A DNA stretch of 64,000 nt from Microglena sp. YARC (Eukaryota > Chlorophyta > Chlorophyceae > Chlamydomonadales > Chlamydomonadaceae), in NCBI GenBank assembly GCA_022414725.1, contig CM039467.1, positions 9,410,911 through 9,474,910 of the forward strand, read 5' to 3'. Positions 1 to 10,523 of the stretch are shown here, in pieces. The stretch's first letter is position 1, and every line of letters begins with the position of its first letter. Under the pieces are notes generated by a model, which made no database searches, was not told where the DNA came from, and was given only the letters and a program-made list of their open reading frames with translations. The position numbers and the translations under genes were made by a program.

Positions 1-65
1 TAACCAACCAGCCAGGCCTGGGAACTATCCAGACGCTTTTCCTTTTCCGCCGCACCCCCCGAGAC

Positions 66-343
66 TCATATATATGGCTGTGCTTACACTCTCTGACTAA
101 GCTTACACGTCATTACCGTACTTCTCTCCTGGACTCCAAATGCCCCTCTCCACTTCAACATCCGAACCCATGGCGCGGAAGCTCACCTGCCCTGATCACC
201 TCCCCACGCGCAGAAATCTAGAGCCTCCAAAACCTCGGCTACTGGAAGCTATGGAGTCGCCTCCAGATCATCCTCCGTGGTTATGCCCATTGGCAACCCC
301 AGCATTGCTGCTGGCCATCCTGTTGATAACTCAGGAGAGGTAA
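66..343 (+). other. Possible promoter and upstream leader exon
   Basis: A TATATA string at 69-74 precedes an ATG at 140 that opens 66 codons ending in a hydrophobic leucine-rich segment. A consensus-like donor (GAG|GTAAGA) follows at 340. It could be a 5' exon of the peptidase gene, but its phase does not fit the acceptor before 1216 without a frameshift. Only the TATA, ATG and donor are seen; the link is a guess. Confidence 0.25.
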
Positions 344-1215
344 GAAGAACTACGGACTTTGCTTAAGACACCAGGACAGCAGCAACATCACTAGCACCGA
401 CTTTCTTACACACAAGAACATTCTGATGAACGACCTGAAGCATTTCATTTAGTATTTCAGGTAGTACTTCACTTAGTACTTCACTTAGTAGTACAGTTGT
501 CTAATTAGCTCCAGATCTTGAGTCCTCCATGTACTTCATTTGTACTTCGGTTCATCTAAATAGCTCAAGAGCTGGAGTCCTCCACATGCTAGCCTGGTCA
601 GCTCAAGATCTGAAGGCAGAGTTTAATTTTCAGTTCAGAAAGTGGGTTACCTTGTAGCTTTATGGCAGGCTTCCTCCTGGGACAGCGTCCTGGTAGCCTT
701 TAGTGGGACGGCCCGGAGACTGAGGCCCTCCATATACTGAACTAACCCTGGCGACTGGTTCATCAAGTGCTTTTTATTATCAGCAGGGAAGGGCAGTATG
801 CCATCATCTGATATAGTTTGATATAGTCATGAAGAAAGGTTAAGCATGAAACAAACTACAACGCCACCACTATCGCCACCACCACCACCACCACCACCTC
901 TACCTCCATCACCACCGCCACATCACCACCACCATCTCCTTATCCTTACCTGCATTCCTTCTCCGCTACCCTCTCCTGCCCTGGGTTGGCTGTAAACCCT
1001 AAACCCTAAACCCTGAAACTCCTTAACCTAAACTTGGTGCTCCAGGTCGGCATGAGTGTCTCCAACATCCCTCGAGTCAGCCGACACTGGGTATGCTTGA
1101 TTCACCACCATCATCACCACCATCATCACCACCACCACCACCACCACCATAGCCTCCTCCCCACCACCACCACCACCACTGCCTCCTCCTCACCTTCCTC
1201 CCCCCCATCCTCTCC
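344..1215. repeat. Upstream region with microsatellites, telomere-like tract and a decoy exon start
   Basis: No gene is recognised. It holds CAC/CAT trinucleotide runs (about 860-930 and 1104-1180), three CCCTAAA-like units near 995-1015, and at 1041-1087 a diverged copy of the exon start found at 1219-1265, including its CAG-like boundary and GGCATGAGTGT. Long ORFs across the CAC runs (poly-His) are artefacts of the repeat. Confidence 0.6.
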
Positions 1216-1229
1216 GGTCCCAGATCGGC

Positions 1230-1712
1230 ATGAGTGTTTCCCACATCCCGCGAGTGAGCCGACTGTTGAAAATCATCATCGCTCTGCTGATCATCATCCT
1301 TGTCCTAGGTCTGGGTCTCGGTCTCGGCTTGGGCCTGGGCCTGAACAATGGTGACAGCAAAAAGCCCACCCAAGATGTCGTGATCGTCGTGGTGCCTAAT
1401 AACTCTATTATCTACATCATCACTCAAGAAGCCAAGCGCCCTTCGTCTCTGTCCAAGTCCTTGGTGGGCATTGAAGACCGTGCAGTGACGCTGGACGAGG
1501 CTAAGCAGCAAGGAAAACAAGTGCAAGATCTCATCGAGGCCTCAGCAAACGACAGCACAGCGCTGTTGAACATCTTTGGGACGTACACGCAGAAGTTTGG
1601 GAAGTCGTACGCATCTAATGAGGAGGCTGAGAAGAAGTTTGAGGTGTTTGTCGAGAACCTGAAAAAGGTAGCCAGCAAGAATGTGGATACCAGCACCACC
1701 TGACGTTACGTG
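1230..1712 (+). CDS. Exon: membrane anchor and start of I29 propeptide
   Basis: ATG at 1230 opens a basic stretch then a hydrophobic helix of about 25 residues (10-35) rich in Ile/Leu/Gly, giving a type II anchor or uncleaved signal. Residues 110-150 match the I29 inhibitor pattern (FGTYTQKFGKSYASNEEAEK, then a phenylalanine-rich helix with ENLKK). An in-frame TGA at 1701 lies just before the donor at 1713 (GTG|GTAAGT). Compared with the repeat units that follow, the stop sits in a six-base insertion (TGACGT), so the break looks secondary. Confidence 0.7.
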
Positions 1713-2515
1713 GTAAGTGGCTTAGTAATGGCTTAGTAATGGCGTCCCTACACTACGTGGTAAATGGCTAAGGAATGGTGTGTAATGCTTAGTAATGGCC
1801 TATCCACTACGTGGTAAATGGCTAAGGAATGGTGTAGTAATGGCTTAGTAATGGCCTACCACCTACGTGGCAAGTTGCTTAGTAATGGCTTACCACCTAC
1901 GCGGTAGGTGGCTTAGTAATGGCTTACTACCTGCGTGGCTTAGTATTGCCTTAGTAATAGCCTACCACCTACGTGGTAAGTGGCTTAGTAATGGCTTAGT
2001 AATGGCCTACCACCTACGTGGTAAATGGCTTAGGAATGGTGTAGTAATGGCTTAGTAATGGCCTACCACCTACGTGGCAAGTTGCTTAGTAACGGCTTAC
2101 CACCTACGCGGTAAGTGGCTTAGTAATGGCTTACTACCTGCGTGGCTTAGTATTGCCTTAGTAATAGCCTACCACCTTCGTGGTGAGTGCCTTAGTAATG
2201 GCATAGTAATGGCCTACCACCCACGTGGTAAGTGGCTTTAGTAATGGCTTTAGTAAAATGGCCTACCACCACGTGGTAGTGCTTAGTAATGGCTTAGTAA
2301 TGGCCTACCACCTACGTGGTAAATGGCTTAGTAATGGATTAGTAATGGCCTACCACCTACGCGGTAAGTGGCTTAGTAATGGCTTAGTAATGGCCTACCA
2401 CCTACGTTGTAAGTGGCTTAGTAATGGCTTAGTAATGGCTTACCTCCTACGAGGTAAGTGGCTTAGTAATGGCTTACCCACGTGGGAACTGTCTTAGTAA
2501 CCTTCTTCAGTCCAG
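1713..2515 (+). repeat. Intron minisatellite reiterating the exon end and splice donor
   Basis: Roughly 15 units of about 45 bp of the form TAATGGCCTACCACCTACGT followed by GGTAAGTGGCTTAG. Each unit carries CACCTACGTGGTAAGTGG, a near copy of the exon end and donor at 1696-1720. Short ORFs reading MAYHLRGKWLSNGL are products of the repeat. The last units abut CTTCTTCAGTCCAGCG, a fragment also seen in the SINE head at 53.0 kb. Confidence 0.85.
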
Positions 2516-2591
2516 CGAAATGATCAACCATTGAACCCCCCCAACTCACCCTCCTCTTCTCCCCCCCCGTCCCTCCCCTCCCCCCCTGCAG

Positions 2592-2737
2592 TCCGCCTGA
2601 ACAAATTTTCTGACCTCTCCAAAGATGAGTTCACATCCTCTGTGTTGATGACCTGTTGACGCCTCTGGCTGGTTCTCGAGACGAGGGTGTGGATGAGACG
2701 GATGTCAGCCCAACCGGCAAGCACCGCCACCTGCGTG
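2592..2737 (+). CDS. Exon: end of I29 propeptide
   Basis: Preceded by a pyrimidine tract and CAG at 2589-2591. It encodes VRLNKFSDLSKDEF, the conserved I29 motif that joins the ENLKK helix of the previous exon at the usual spacing. A frame change near 2645-2655 separates this from VDDLLTPLAGSRDEGVDE, which continues to a GTG|GTAAGT donor at 2738. Confidence 0.7.
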
Positions 2738-3350
2738 GTAAGTGTGTGTGTGGGTGGGGTGTGGGGGGGCGGGGCACCGGCACACCTGCTGGTAAGTGTG
2801 TGTGGGTGTGTGTGTGGGGGGGCACTGCCACCATGCTGGTAAGTGTGGGAGGGGGGTGGGGGGTGGGTGGGGTGGGGCGGCACCGGCCACCTGCTGGTAA
2901 GTGTGTGGGTGGGTGGGGGGGGGGGGGCACTGCACCATGCTCTGTAAGTGTGTGGAGGGGGGTGGGTGGGTTGGGGGGGACGGGGCACCGGCCACCTGCT
3001 GGTAGTGGTGTGTGGTGGTGGGTGGTGTGGGGGCACTGCCACCTGCTGGTAGTTGATGTGCGAGGGGGGTGGGTGGGTTGTGGGGGGGGACCGGCCACCT
3101 GCTGGTAAGTGTGGGAGGGGATGGGGGGGGGGGGGGGGGGCACCGGGCACCTGCTGGTAAGTGTGTGTGTGGGTGGGTGGGTGGGGGCACTGCCACCTGC
3201 TGGTAAGTGTGGGAGGGGGTGGGTGGGTTGGGGGGAGGGGGGCACCGCCACCTGCTGGTAAGTGTGGGTGTGGGAGGGGGGTGCGGGGGGGGGGGGGGGG
3301 GGACAGGCCATCTACTGGTAAGTGTGTGGGGGGGAGTATGTGTGTAGGCA
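2738..3350 (+). repeat. G/T-rich donor-copy minisatellite in intron
   Basis: About 14 units of 35-55 bp, each with CCACCTGCTGGTAAGTGTG followed by G/T-rich sequence and runs of up to about 20 G. The unit copies the exon end and donor at 2724-2745. The reverse strand yields long proline/histidine ORFs that are repeat artefacts. Confidence 0.85.
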
Positions 3351-3574
3351 CAGGCCACCGGGTCCTGCAGCTTTTTTGTTATATTTAATTTCCACTTTTT
3401 AGTTGGAATGCCATTCATACAGTGACCCTGGTGACGGTAGGCCCCCTGGCTTGTCTGGAAAATGGTCTGGAGGAGCCCGACACCCACCACCACACCCACC
3501 CACCCATCAACCACCACCACCTTCCACCCACACCACCCAACCACCAACCAACACCACCCTACCGCCCTGCACAG
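3351..3574 (+). other. Intron remainder with possible mini-exon, then C/A-rich acceptor tract
   Basis: TTTTTAG at about 3395-3401 followed by about 35 bases ending GGTGACG|GTAGGC could be a small exon. The following CACCACC-rich stretch runs into the CACAG acceptor at 3571-3574. Nothing else is recognised. Confidence 0.35.
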
Positions 3575-4977
3575 GCGACAACCTCGCCCCATACGTCGAC
3601 CACCGCCTCACTGGGATGACCACACCAGTCAAGGACCAGGACCTGTGCGGGGCATGCTGGGCCTTTGCTAGTGCCTCGGCCTGAGTCGCTGTCCTGCTGT
3701 CAGGCGCCAACGTCGCCACCTCCGCCCTCACCTGTCCGAACAGCAAGCTGATCGAACTGCGCTAACAGTGACAATGGCTTCTTTCTAACATGGCTCGGGC
3801 TGTAACGGCGGGACCGCCTCCGACGCCCTAAAGACTTCGCCGCCAGTACGGATCCATCCAGAACCAGTTGCCGACGTACCGCACTGTCGCAGGCGTCTGC
3901 TCCAACGGCCTGCTGGTCAAGCCCAACGCCCCGTCCGGTCGGGGAGTGGTGCCCTCCTCAGGTGCCCAGAGGGTTTGGCCTCCCAGGCAGCGCGACACCC
4001 TCCTAGTGGCTTCTGGCCAGGCGCAGCCGGTCACTGATATACATGATGGTTGATGAAATTATCCGCCAATCCTTCTCTGGACAAAAAAAGGGGGAGTACT
4101 CTTCAGGCATCTATCCAGCCCCACCACCTGCATGCTCCAACCGTGTCAACCACGCCATGCTGCTTGTGGGTTACAACTTGACTGCCGAGACCCCGTACTT
4201 TATAGTGCAGAACTCCTTCGGCACAGGCTGGGGCGATAGATCAGAGGGCTACGCCCGTCATAGCAAAACGAAGACGGCAGAGGCCGGGGCCTTGTGGTCT
4301 TTATATTGCGATTACTACCGCTACTCCTCTCGAGATCCGTTTTTGAGCATGTCTCCCACCACCACTAAAGGTTTGCTGACAGATCTAGCGGGGGCGACTG
4401 AACATCCTTCCCCCTCCCCCAGCCCAGTCCCCTCCCCTCCGACCGCGCTCCCCCTCTCCCCCCAAGCCCCGCCCCCCACCTACCCACTCCCCCTCCTCGG
4501 GGCCGTGGGGATCCCCTCCCCCCCCCTCCCGCCCGTGCTCTCCCCTCTCCACCACCGCCTCCCATTGGAATCCCCCCCTCAGGGTCCCCTCCCCCATTCC
4601 CTGCCTCCCCCTCCTCCCCCAATGTACTACCCCGCACATTTCCCCAACGCCCCCAAGAGCCTCCCACCTACCCTTTCGCCCCCCAGCTCCCCCCCTCCCC
4701 CTATCTACGCCGGAGGAACTGGCAACCCCATCGGTACCAGGTTCGACGTATGGTTCACTGGCCGCATTGCCGCCAACTCTGGCCACAGGGAGGTGAAATG
4801 GTCCCTACAGGTCACTGACCCGCTCTTTCCGGCCAGCTCATCCAGCTGCCTCAGCGACCTCTGTACCCGTCAGGCAGCGAGAATGTTGACAAACCTGAGG
4901 ACGGCCAGGGAGTTGGACCTGGTGATCTGGTGGATCTTCACTGCGATGTTGTGATTCCTGGCGTTGGTGCTGACAAT
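3575..4977 (+). CDS. Long exon: C1A catalytic core, proline-rich linker and linker to M11
   Basis: The start encodes VDHRLTGMTTPVKDQDLCG and then CWAFASASA: the C1A Cys box, with catalytic Cys at 3655-3657. Between about 3680 and 3850 the LSEQQ and CNGG-type motifs of the family are visible only by changing frame several times. QYGSIQNQLPTYRTVAGVC follows. The His box (NHAMLLVGY, His codon 4151-4153) and Asn box (FIVQNSFGTGWGD, Asn codon 4211-4213) lie in one open frame. Residues encoded at about 4390-4710 are PSPSP/PPPP-rich, as in algal hydroxyproline-rich wall proteins. The frame moves once more near 4860 to give LVDLHCDVVIPGVGADN before the donor GTGAGT at 4978. Confidence 0.8.
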
Positions 4978-5540
4978 GTGAGTTGTACTGACACGCGATT
5001 GAATTTGTATCTCTCATGTTTGAGTATGCGTCTCTCATGGTCACTGCATGGTCATATATTTATTTTTGATGTTTAAATCTGTATCTCTCATGTTTGAATA
5101 TGCATCTCTCATGGTCATTTTTTTTTTTTTTTATGTTTGAATCTGTATCTCTCGTGTTTGAACATGCATTTCTCATGGTCACATATTTATTTTTTATGTT
5201 TGAATCTGTATCTCACATGTTTGAATCTATACAACGTTTTGATTCCCGGCCTTGGTGCTGACATTGTGAGTTGTAATGCTACGCGGTTGAAATTTTATCT
5301 CTTACGTTTGAATTTGTATCTCATGTTTGAATATGCACCTTTTATGTTTGAATTTGTATCTCACATGTTTGTAATATTTATTTTTCATGTTGAATTGTGT
5401 CTCTCATCTTTGAATTGAACGTTTTAATTCCCGGCCTTGGTGCTGACAATGTAAGTTGTACTAATACGCGATTGAATTTGTATCTCTCGTGTTTGAATAT
5501 GAACAACGTTGTGATTCCTTGCGTTGGTGCTGACCGCTCC
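4978..5540 (+). repeat. Intron: donor copies and a TGTTTGAAT tandem repeat
   Basis: The exon end and donor (GGTGCTGACAATGTGAGTTG) recurs, diverged, at about 5235-5275, 5421-5460 and 5506-5536. Between copies lies a tandem of TGTATCTCTCATGTTTGAAT variants of about 22-32 bp. Confidence 0.8.
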
Positions 5541-5619
5541 ACCTCCCTGGGCCCTTCCACCTCCCTTCCACCTCCCTCACCTCCCTCTCTCCACATCCCT
5601 CCACATCCCTCCCTGCACT

Positions 5620-6866
5620 TCAGCAAGCATGCGCAAGTCCCACACCAAACACCCACACCTCCCTTCACAGATTCTTCTAAGTGCATCGGTATGGGCGAGG
5701 CATAGTTCATCGCCGCACACTGTACAGCGTTGTGTGTCAGTAGTAGCACATGCATCTTCTCAAGCATGCGCAGCAGCCCCACACCCACACCCACCCACAC
5801 CCATACCTCCCTCTACATATCTTCAAGTGCATCGGTATGGGCGAGGCATAGTTCATCGCCCGCACCACTGTACAGTGTTGTGTGTCAGTAAGTAGCCTTT
5901 AGCACATGCATCTTCTCAAGCATGCGGCAGCAGCCCCACACCCACACGCCACCCACGACCATACCTCCCTCTACAGATCTTCAAAGTGCATCGGTATGGG
6001 GCGAGGCATAAGAAAAAGTTCATCGCCGCACACTGTACATCGTTGTGTGTCAGTAGTAGCACATGCATCTTCTCAAGCATGCGCAGCAGCCCCCCACCCA
6101 CACCCACCCACACCCATACCTCCCTCTACAGATCTTCAAGTGCATCGGTATGGGTGAGGCATAGTTCATCGCCGCACACTGTACAGCGTTGTGCGTCAGT
6201 AGTAGCACATGCATCTTCTCAAGCATGCGCGAGCAGCCCCCGCACCCACACCCACCCACGACCCATACCTCCCTCTACAGATCTTCAAGTGCATCGGTAT
6301 GGGTGAGGCATAGTTCATCGCCGCACACTGTACAGCGTTGTGTGTCAGTAGTTGCACATGCATCTTCTCAAGCATGCGCAGCAGCCCCACACCCACACCC
6401 ACCCACACCCATACCTCCCTCTACAGATCTTCAAGTGCATCGGTATGGGCGAGGCATAGTTCATCGCCGCACACTGTACAGTGTTGTGTGTCAGTAGTAG
6501 CACATGCATCTTCTCAAGCATGCGCAGCAGCCCCACACCCACACCCACCCACACCCATACCTCCCTCTACAGATCTTCAAGTGCATCGGTATGGGCGAGG
6601 CATAGTTCATCGCCGCACATTGTACAGTGTTGTGTGTCAGTAGTACACATGTGCATCTTCTCAAGCCATGCGCAGCAGCCCCACACCCACACCCACCCAC
6701 ACCCATACCTCCCTCTACAGATCTTTAAGTGCATCGGTATGGGCGAGGCATAGTTCATCGCTGCACACTGTACAGCGCTGTGTGTCAGTAGTAGCACATG
6801 CATCTTCTCAAGCATGCGCAGCAGCCCCCCACCCACACCCACCCACACCCATACCTCCCTCTACAG
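5620..6866 (+). repeat. Acceptor-copy minisatellite, about 147-bp unit
   Basis: Eight near copies precede the true exon. Each carries a CACCCACACCCATACCTCCC tract, CTACAG, and then ATCTTCAAGTGCATCGGTAT, that is the polypyrimidine tract, AG and first bases of the next exon. Decoy AGs lie near 5669, 5818, 5975, 6132, 6280, 6427, 6573 and 6720. In decoys the GGCATAGTT that replaces GGCAGAGTT puts in a stop. Confidence 0.9.
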
Positions 6867-7064
6867 ATCTTCAAGTGCATCGGTATGGGCAAGGCAGAGT
6901 TCATCGCCGCATCTATCCAAGCCCCCCTCGTCGTCGAGTCCACGGGAGAGACCACCACAAACTTCGAGATCAAGATGTTAGTAGTGGTGGTGCAGGTGAC
7001 AGCATGTGGCTCCGGCACGTACCAGCCCCTGTCGGAGACCCTCATTCGCAGCAAATATGAACAG
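6867..7064 (+). CDS. Exon of the M11 part (66 codons)
   Basis: Open throughout between CTACAG and AACAG|GTAATT, phase 0 at both ends. It encodes IFKCIGMGKAEFIAASIQAP, then VVESTGETTTNFEIKMLVVV and QVTACGSGTYQPLSETLIRS. This is probably the region upstream of the M11 catalytic core; the match is by position and style rather than a diagnostic motif. Confidence 0.65.
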
Positions 7065-7143
7065 GTAATTATATGTATGTACTAGATGTGATTGCAATGA
7101 GACACTTATTCGCAGAAAATGCGAACAGATGATTATCTATATC

Positions 7144-7176
<33 letters not shown>

Positions 7177-7670
7177 GGGGGGGCAGAAAGACAGATTTTG
7201 GACCGCACCTTCGATATGGTGTCCGATTCAGTTGGGAGTTGGAATTGTTGACGTTTCATACAAAAAGAGGGGAAATATAAGTTGGCTAAAAGTGTTTTTA
7301 CCCCCCCCCCCACCTGCCCACCGCCCTCCCAAACCCAATTACCGTCACCCTACCCCCTAAAATGGGGGTCATTCGAAAGATCTTTTAAAGCCCATTTTCA
7401 GTTATGCTTTTACATCTTTCATGGGGTTACCCCAAACGTTGATTTATCGCGAAGTTAAGATTTGGGCCGCTTTGGTTGAAAAAAACTTTGGACCCCTCTA
7501 ACTTTTGTACAACTTTATTTTTGGCTCAAAAAAAAAACTTTTGTTTTTATATAGTTATATATATAATTTATAAGATACGATTAGAATGAGAACCATGTGT
7601 GCAGCAAATATCAAACAGGTAATTATTTTATATATTATATACGATCGCAATGAGTCCTACATGTGGCAGG
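7065..7670 (+). other. Intron segment with AT microsatellite and unidentified insert
   Basis: A (TA)n tract at about 7140-7175 and further TA-rich sequence near 7555-7575 bracket about 380 bp of unrelated sequence starting GGGGGGGCAGAAAGACAG and containing a C-run near 7300. It has no coding potential I can support and looks like an insertion into an AT repeat. Confidence 0.45.
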
Positions 7671-7806
7671 CCGTCGAGTCCACGCGAGAGACCACCACAA
7701 ACTTCGAGATCAAGATGTTAGTAGTGGTGGTGCAGGTGACAGCATGTGGCTCCGGCACGTACCAGCCCCTAACCGAGACCTTTATTCGCAGCAAATACGA
7801 ACAGGT
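7671..7806 (+). repeat. Pseudo-exon: copy of the 3' two-thirds of the preceding exon
   Basis: A copy of 6932-7064 with few changes, ending at the same AACAG|GTAATT donor. It starts at GTCGAGTCCACGCGAGAG and has no acceptor directly before it, so it is probably a non-spliced duplicate. Confidence 0.85.
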
Positions 7807-8325
7807 AATTAAATGTATAATCTTTATAAGGAGACATATATTAACCGCAAAAACGAACAGGTAATTAAATGTATAATCTTTATAAGGAGACATATATTAA
7901 CCGCAAATGCGAACAGGTAATTATATGTAATATCTTTGTAATGAAACCTAGATATTCGCAACAAACACATAACAGGGTAATTTTTATTTATATAATAATC
8001 ATAATTATAATGAGACCTTAGCATTCGCAGCAAACATGCATGGTAATTATATTTATAATGAGACCTTATATTCGCAGCAAACATGAACAGGTACTTATAC
8101 TTATTGATAATTATAATGGGACCTTCATATTGCGCAGCAAATACATGAACAGGCAATTCTAATTATATTGAGACCTAGATATGTTGCAACAATTACGAAG
8201 AAGTAATTATATTCAATGAGACTATAATTTGCTACAAATACGAACAGATAATTATATTTAAATTTATAATAACGCCAAGAATATTGAGACCTATATATTC
8301 GCAGCAAATACAAATAACTCAACGT
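7807..8325 (+). repeat. Donor-copy array (CGCAGCAAAYANGAACAGGTAATT)
   Basis: About nine diverged units of 50-70 bp, each holding ATTCGCAGCAAATACGAACA then a GGTAATT-like donor and AT-rich spacer (ATAATCTTTATAATGAGACC). It repeats the exon end at 7045-7070. Confidence 0.8.
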
Positions 8326-8849
8326 TGAAATTTGCAATTTACTGGTGGCAGGCAAGATGGGTGTATGCTCCTACTGCTCCATGACCATTAGCAAGCTTTA
8401 CACAAAGCTGATCTTAACATAGCAAATGGAACAACTCATCCATATATAGATGAAATTTGAATTTTTGACATTTGAGACGGAATAACTCATCCATATAATT
8501 TGCAATTTGCAATTTACAGGTGGCAGGCAACATGGGCGTATGCTCCTACTGCCCCATGACCATGAGCAAGCTCGACACAAAGCTGATCTTAACATAGCAA
8601 ATGGAACAACTCACCGATGAAATTCGAATTTTTGACATTTGAGACGGAACAACTCATCCATATAATTTGAAATTTACAGGTGGGCAGGGCAGACATGGGC
8701 GTATGCTCCTACTGCTCCATGACCATTAGCAAGCTCGACACAAAGCTGATCTTAACATAGCAAATGGAACAACTCATCGATGAAAGTTGAATTTTTGACA
8801 TCAGAAACGGAAAAACTCATCGATATTATTTGAAATTTGAAATTTGCAG
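8326..8849 (+). repeat. Acceptor-copy array, about 170-bp unit
   Basis: Three decoys (about 8340, 8515 and 8680) repeat TTTGAAATTTACAG then GTGGCAGGCAACATGGGCGT and the following exon bases, before the true acceptor at 8848-8849. Confidence 0.85.
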
Positions 8850-8990
8850 GTGGCAGACCAGATGGGCGTATGCTCCTACGGCTCCATGACCATGAGCAAG
8901 CTCGCCACAGGGAAAGCTGAGGGTGGTAGCGTGACACTCAACGATGCAGCCTGTGGACAGATTGCAACGAGGATGGCATGGCCTCTCCAG
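8850..8990 (+). CDS. Exon of the M11 part (47 codons)
   Basis: TTTGCAG precedes VADQMGVCSYGSMTMSKLAT, and the exon ends ATRMAWPLQ before CAG|GTATGC. It is open and phase 0 at both ends. Cysteines in CSYG and AACGQ are consistent with the pre-catalytic part of M11 proteins, but assignment rests mainly on position. Confidence 0.65.
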
Positions 8991-10309
8991 GTATGCATTT
9001 TGAATTTCAATTTGAATTGTCACACTCCCCCTCTCCCAGGTATGCATTTTTGGAGATTGCGCTTTTGAATTGTTACATCCCCTCTCCAGGTATGAATTTT
9101 GAATTTGCATTTGAATCGTTACCGTTACACCCTCCCCCCCCCCCCCCCATTCCTCCTCCCAGGTATGACCAAGTATAGGAAACCATGGATACCACCACAC
9201 GTCACCAACCACCACCACCACAACAAAACAACAACGCCAAAACTACACTACCCCATCAAACACAATTCCACCTGCCCATACCATAAAGCACCAGCACTGC
9301 ACCACCTCCCCCTCCCCCACCCGACCAGCACTTTTCCAGCCCTCACTATTCCCACCTGACCACCGCAACCACGCAGCTCAAATCTCAAACTTTCCCTCCG
9401 CCCCTTTCCTCCACCCCACCCTGACCGAGCAACTTTTCAGCCCCTCACCACTCCCACCTCACCCTCGCAACCACCAGCAGCTCAAACTCTCAACCCCCTC
9501 CCCCTTCCCCTCCCTTCCCCCCACCCCGACAAGCAACGTTTCTGCCCCTCACTATTCCCACCTTACCCCCGCAACCACCAGTCAAATCTTCAACTCCCCT
9601 CCCCCTCCCCCTCCCCCACCCCGACCAGCACGTTTCCTGCCCCTCATATCCCACCTCAACCCCGCAACCACCAGCTCAAATCTCAACCCCCTCCCCCCAC
9701 GCCCCACCCTTTCCCCACCCCACCCTGACCAGCACTTTTCCAGCACTCACCACTTCACCTGCACCCGCAACCACCAGCCTCAAATCTCAACCCCCTCCCC
9801 TATCCCCTACCCTACCCCTACCCCTCAAAACCCTACCCCGACAGCACGTTTCCTGCCCCTCACTACTCCTACTCACCCGCACCCACCAGCTCAAATATCT
9901 CAAACCCCTCCTCCCTTCCCCCACCGACCAGCACGTTTCCTGCCCTCACTACTTCTCCTTACTCACCCCGCAAACCCCAGTTTCAAATCTCAACCCCCTT
10001 CCCCCCCCTCCTCCCCACTGCCCCCCTCCCCTCCCCCTCCCTCTCTACGCCTACGCAACTCCCCTCACCCCACTACTGACTTCACCCACTACGAACATAG
10101 TCCTCCACTGGCCCACACCAGCTCCAAATATTGGACGCCCAACCCACCACACCCCACCCCACCCACCCCAGGCTGGGAAGCGGTCAAGAAATCTTGGGCG
10201 ACCCCGCTAACGACTTTACCCACTGGAGCGTAGTCCTCCCACTGGCACCACACCAGCTCAAATATTGACCCAGTCTTGCGTGACCCACACCCCACCCATC
10301 CCCACCCAG
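8991..10309 (+). repeat. Intron: donor copies, C-rich array, acceptor copies
   Basis: TCTCCAGGTATGCATTTTGA-type donors repeat at about 9037, 9085 and 9160. From 9180 to 10070 a C-rich array of about 110-bp units (ACCAGCACGTTTCCTGCCCC, then CAACCACCAGCTCAAATCTC) runs about nine times. Two copies of the next exon start (GCCTGGGAAGCGGTCAAGAA, and ACGACTTTACCCACTGGAGC) at about 10068-10258 precede the true acceptor. Confidence 0.8.
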
Positions 10310-10523
10310 GCCTGGGAAGCGGTCAAAGAAAATCTTGGGCGGTGACCCCCGTGCTAACGACTTTACCACGGAGTACGTCCTCCCCACTGGCACCCTGTGT
10401 GACTATTACTGGTCTGCTTTGGCCATGATCGGAAGCGGATGGGACAGATGGATTGGCAGGCCTGCCACCACATGGTACACTCCCTCCTACTGGGGAGTCC
10501 TGCGTGTGTCGACAGTCATGCAG
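10310..10523 (+). CDS. Exon leading into the M11 active site
   Basis: It starts after CACCCAG and encodes, after a frame change near 10340, NDFTTEYVLPTGTLCDYYWS then ALAMIGSGWDRWIGRPATTW and YTPSYWGVLRVSTVMQ. The final Q before GTAGGC is the first residue of the metal motif completed in the next exon. Confidence 0.7.

Noticed and set aside
140..339. Definite first exon of the peptidase gene
   Set aside because: The donor is good but the phase leads to a stop at the next acceptor; kept only as a low-confidence possibility.
1034..1354. Histidine-rich protein (poly-His ORF)
   Set aside because: Translation of CAC/CAT microsatellites in an upstream region that also holds a decoy exon start.
5524..6848. 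Series of overlapping ORFs on both strands, each about 70-130 codons
   Set aside because: All arise from one 147-bp repeat unit in an intron.
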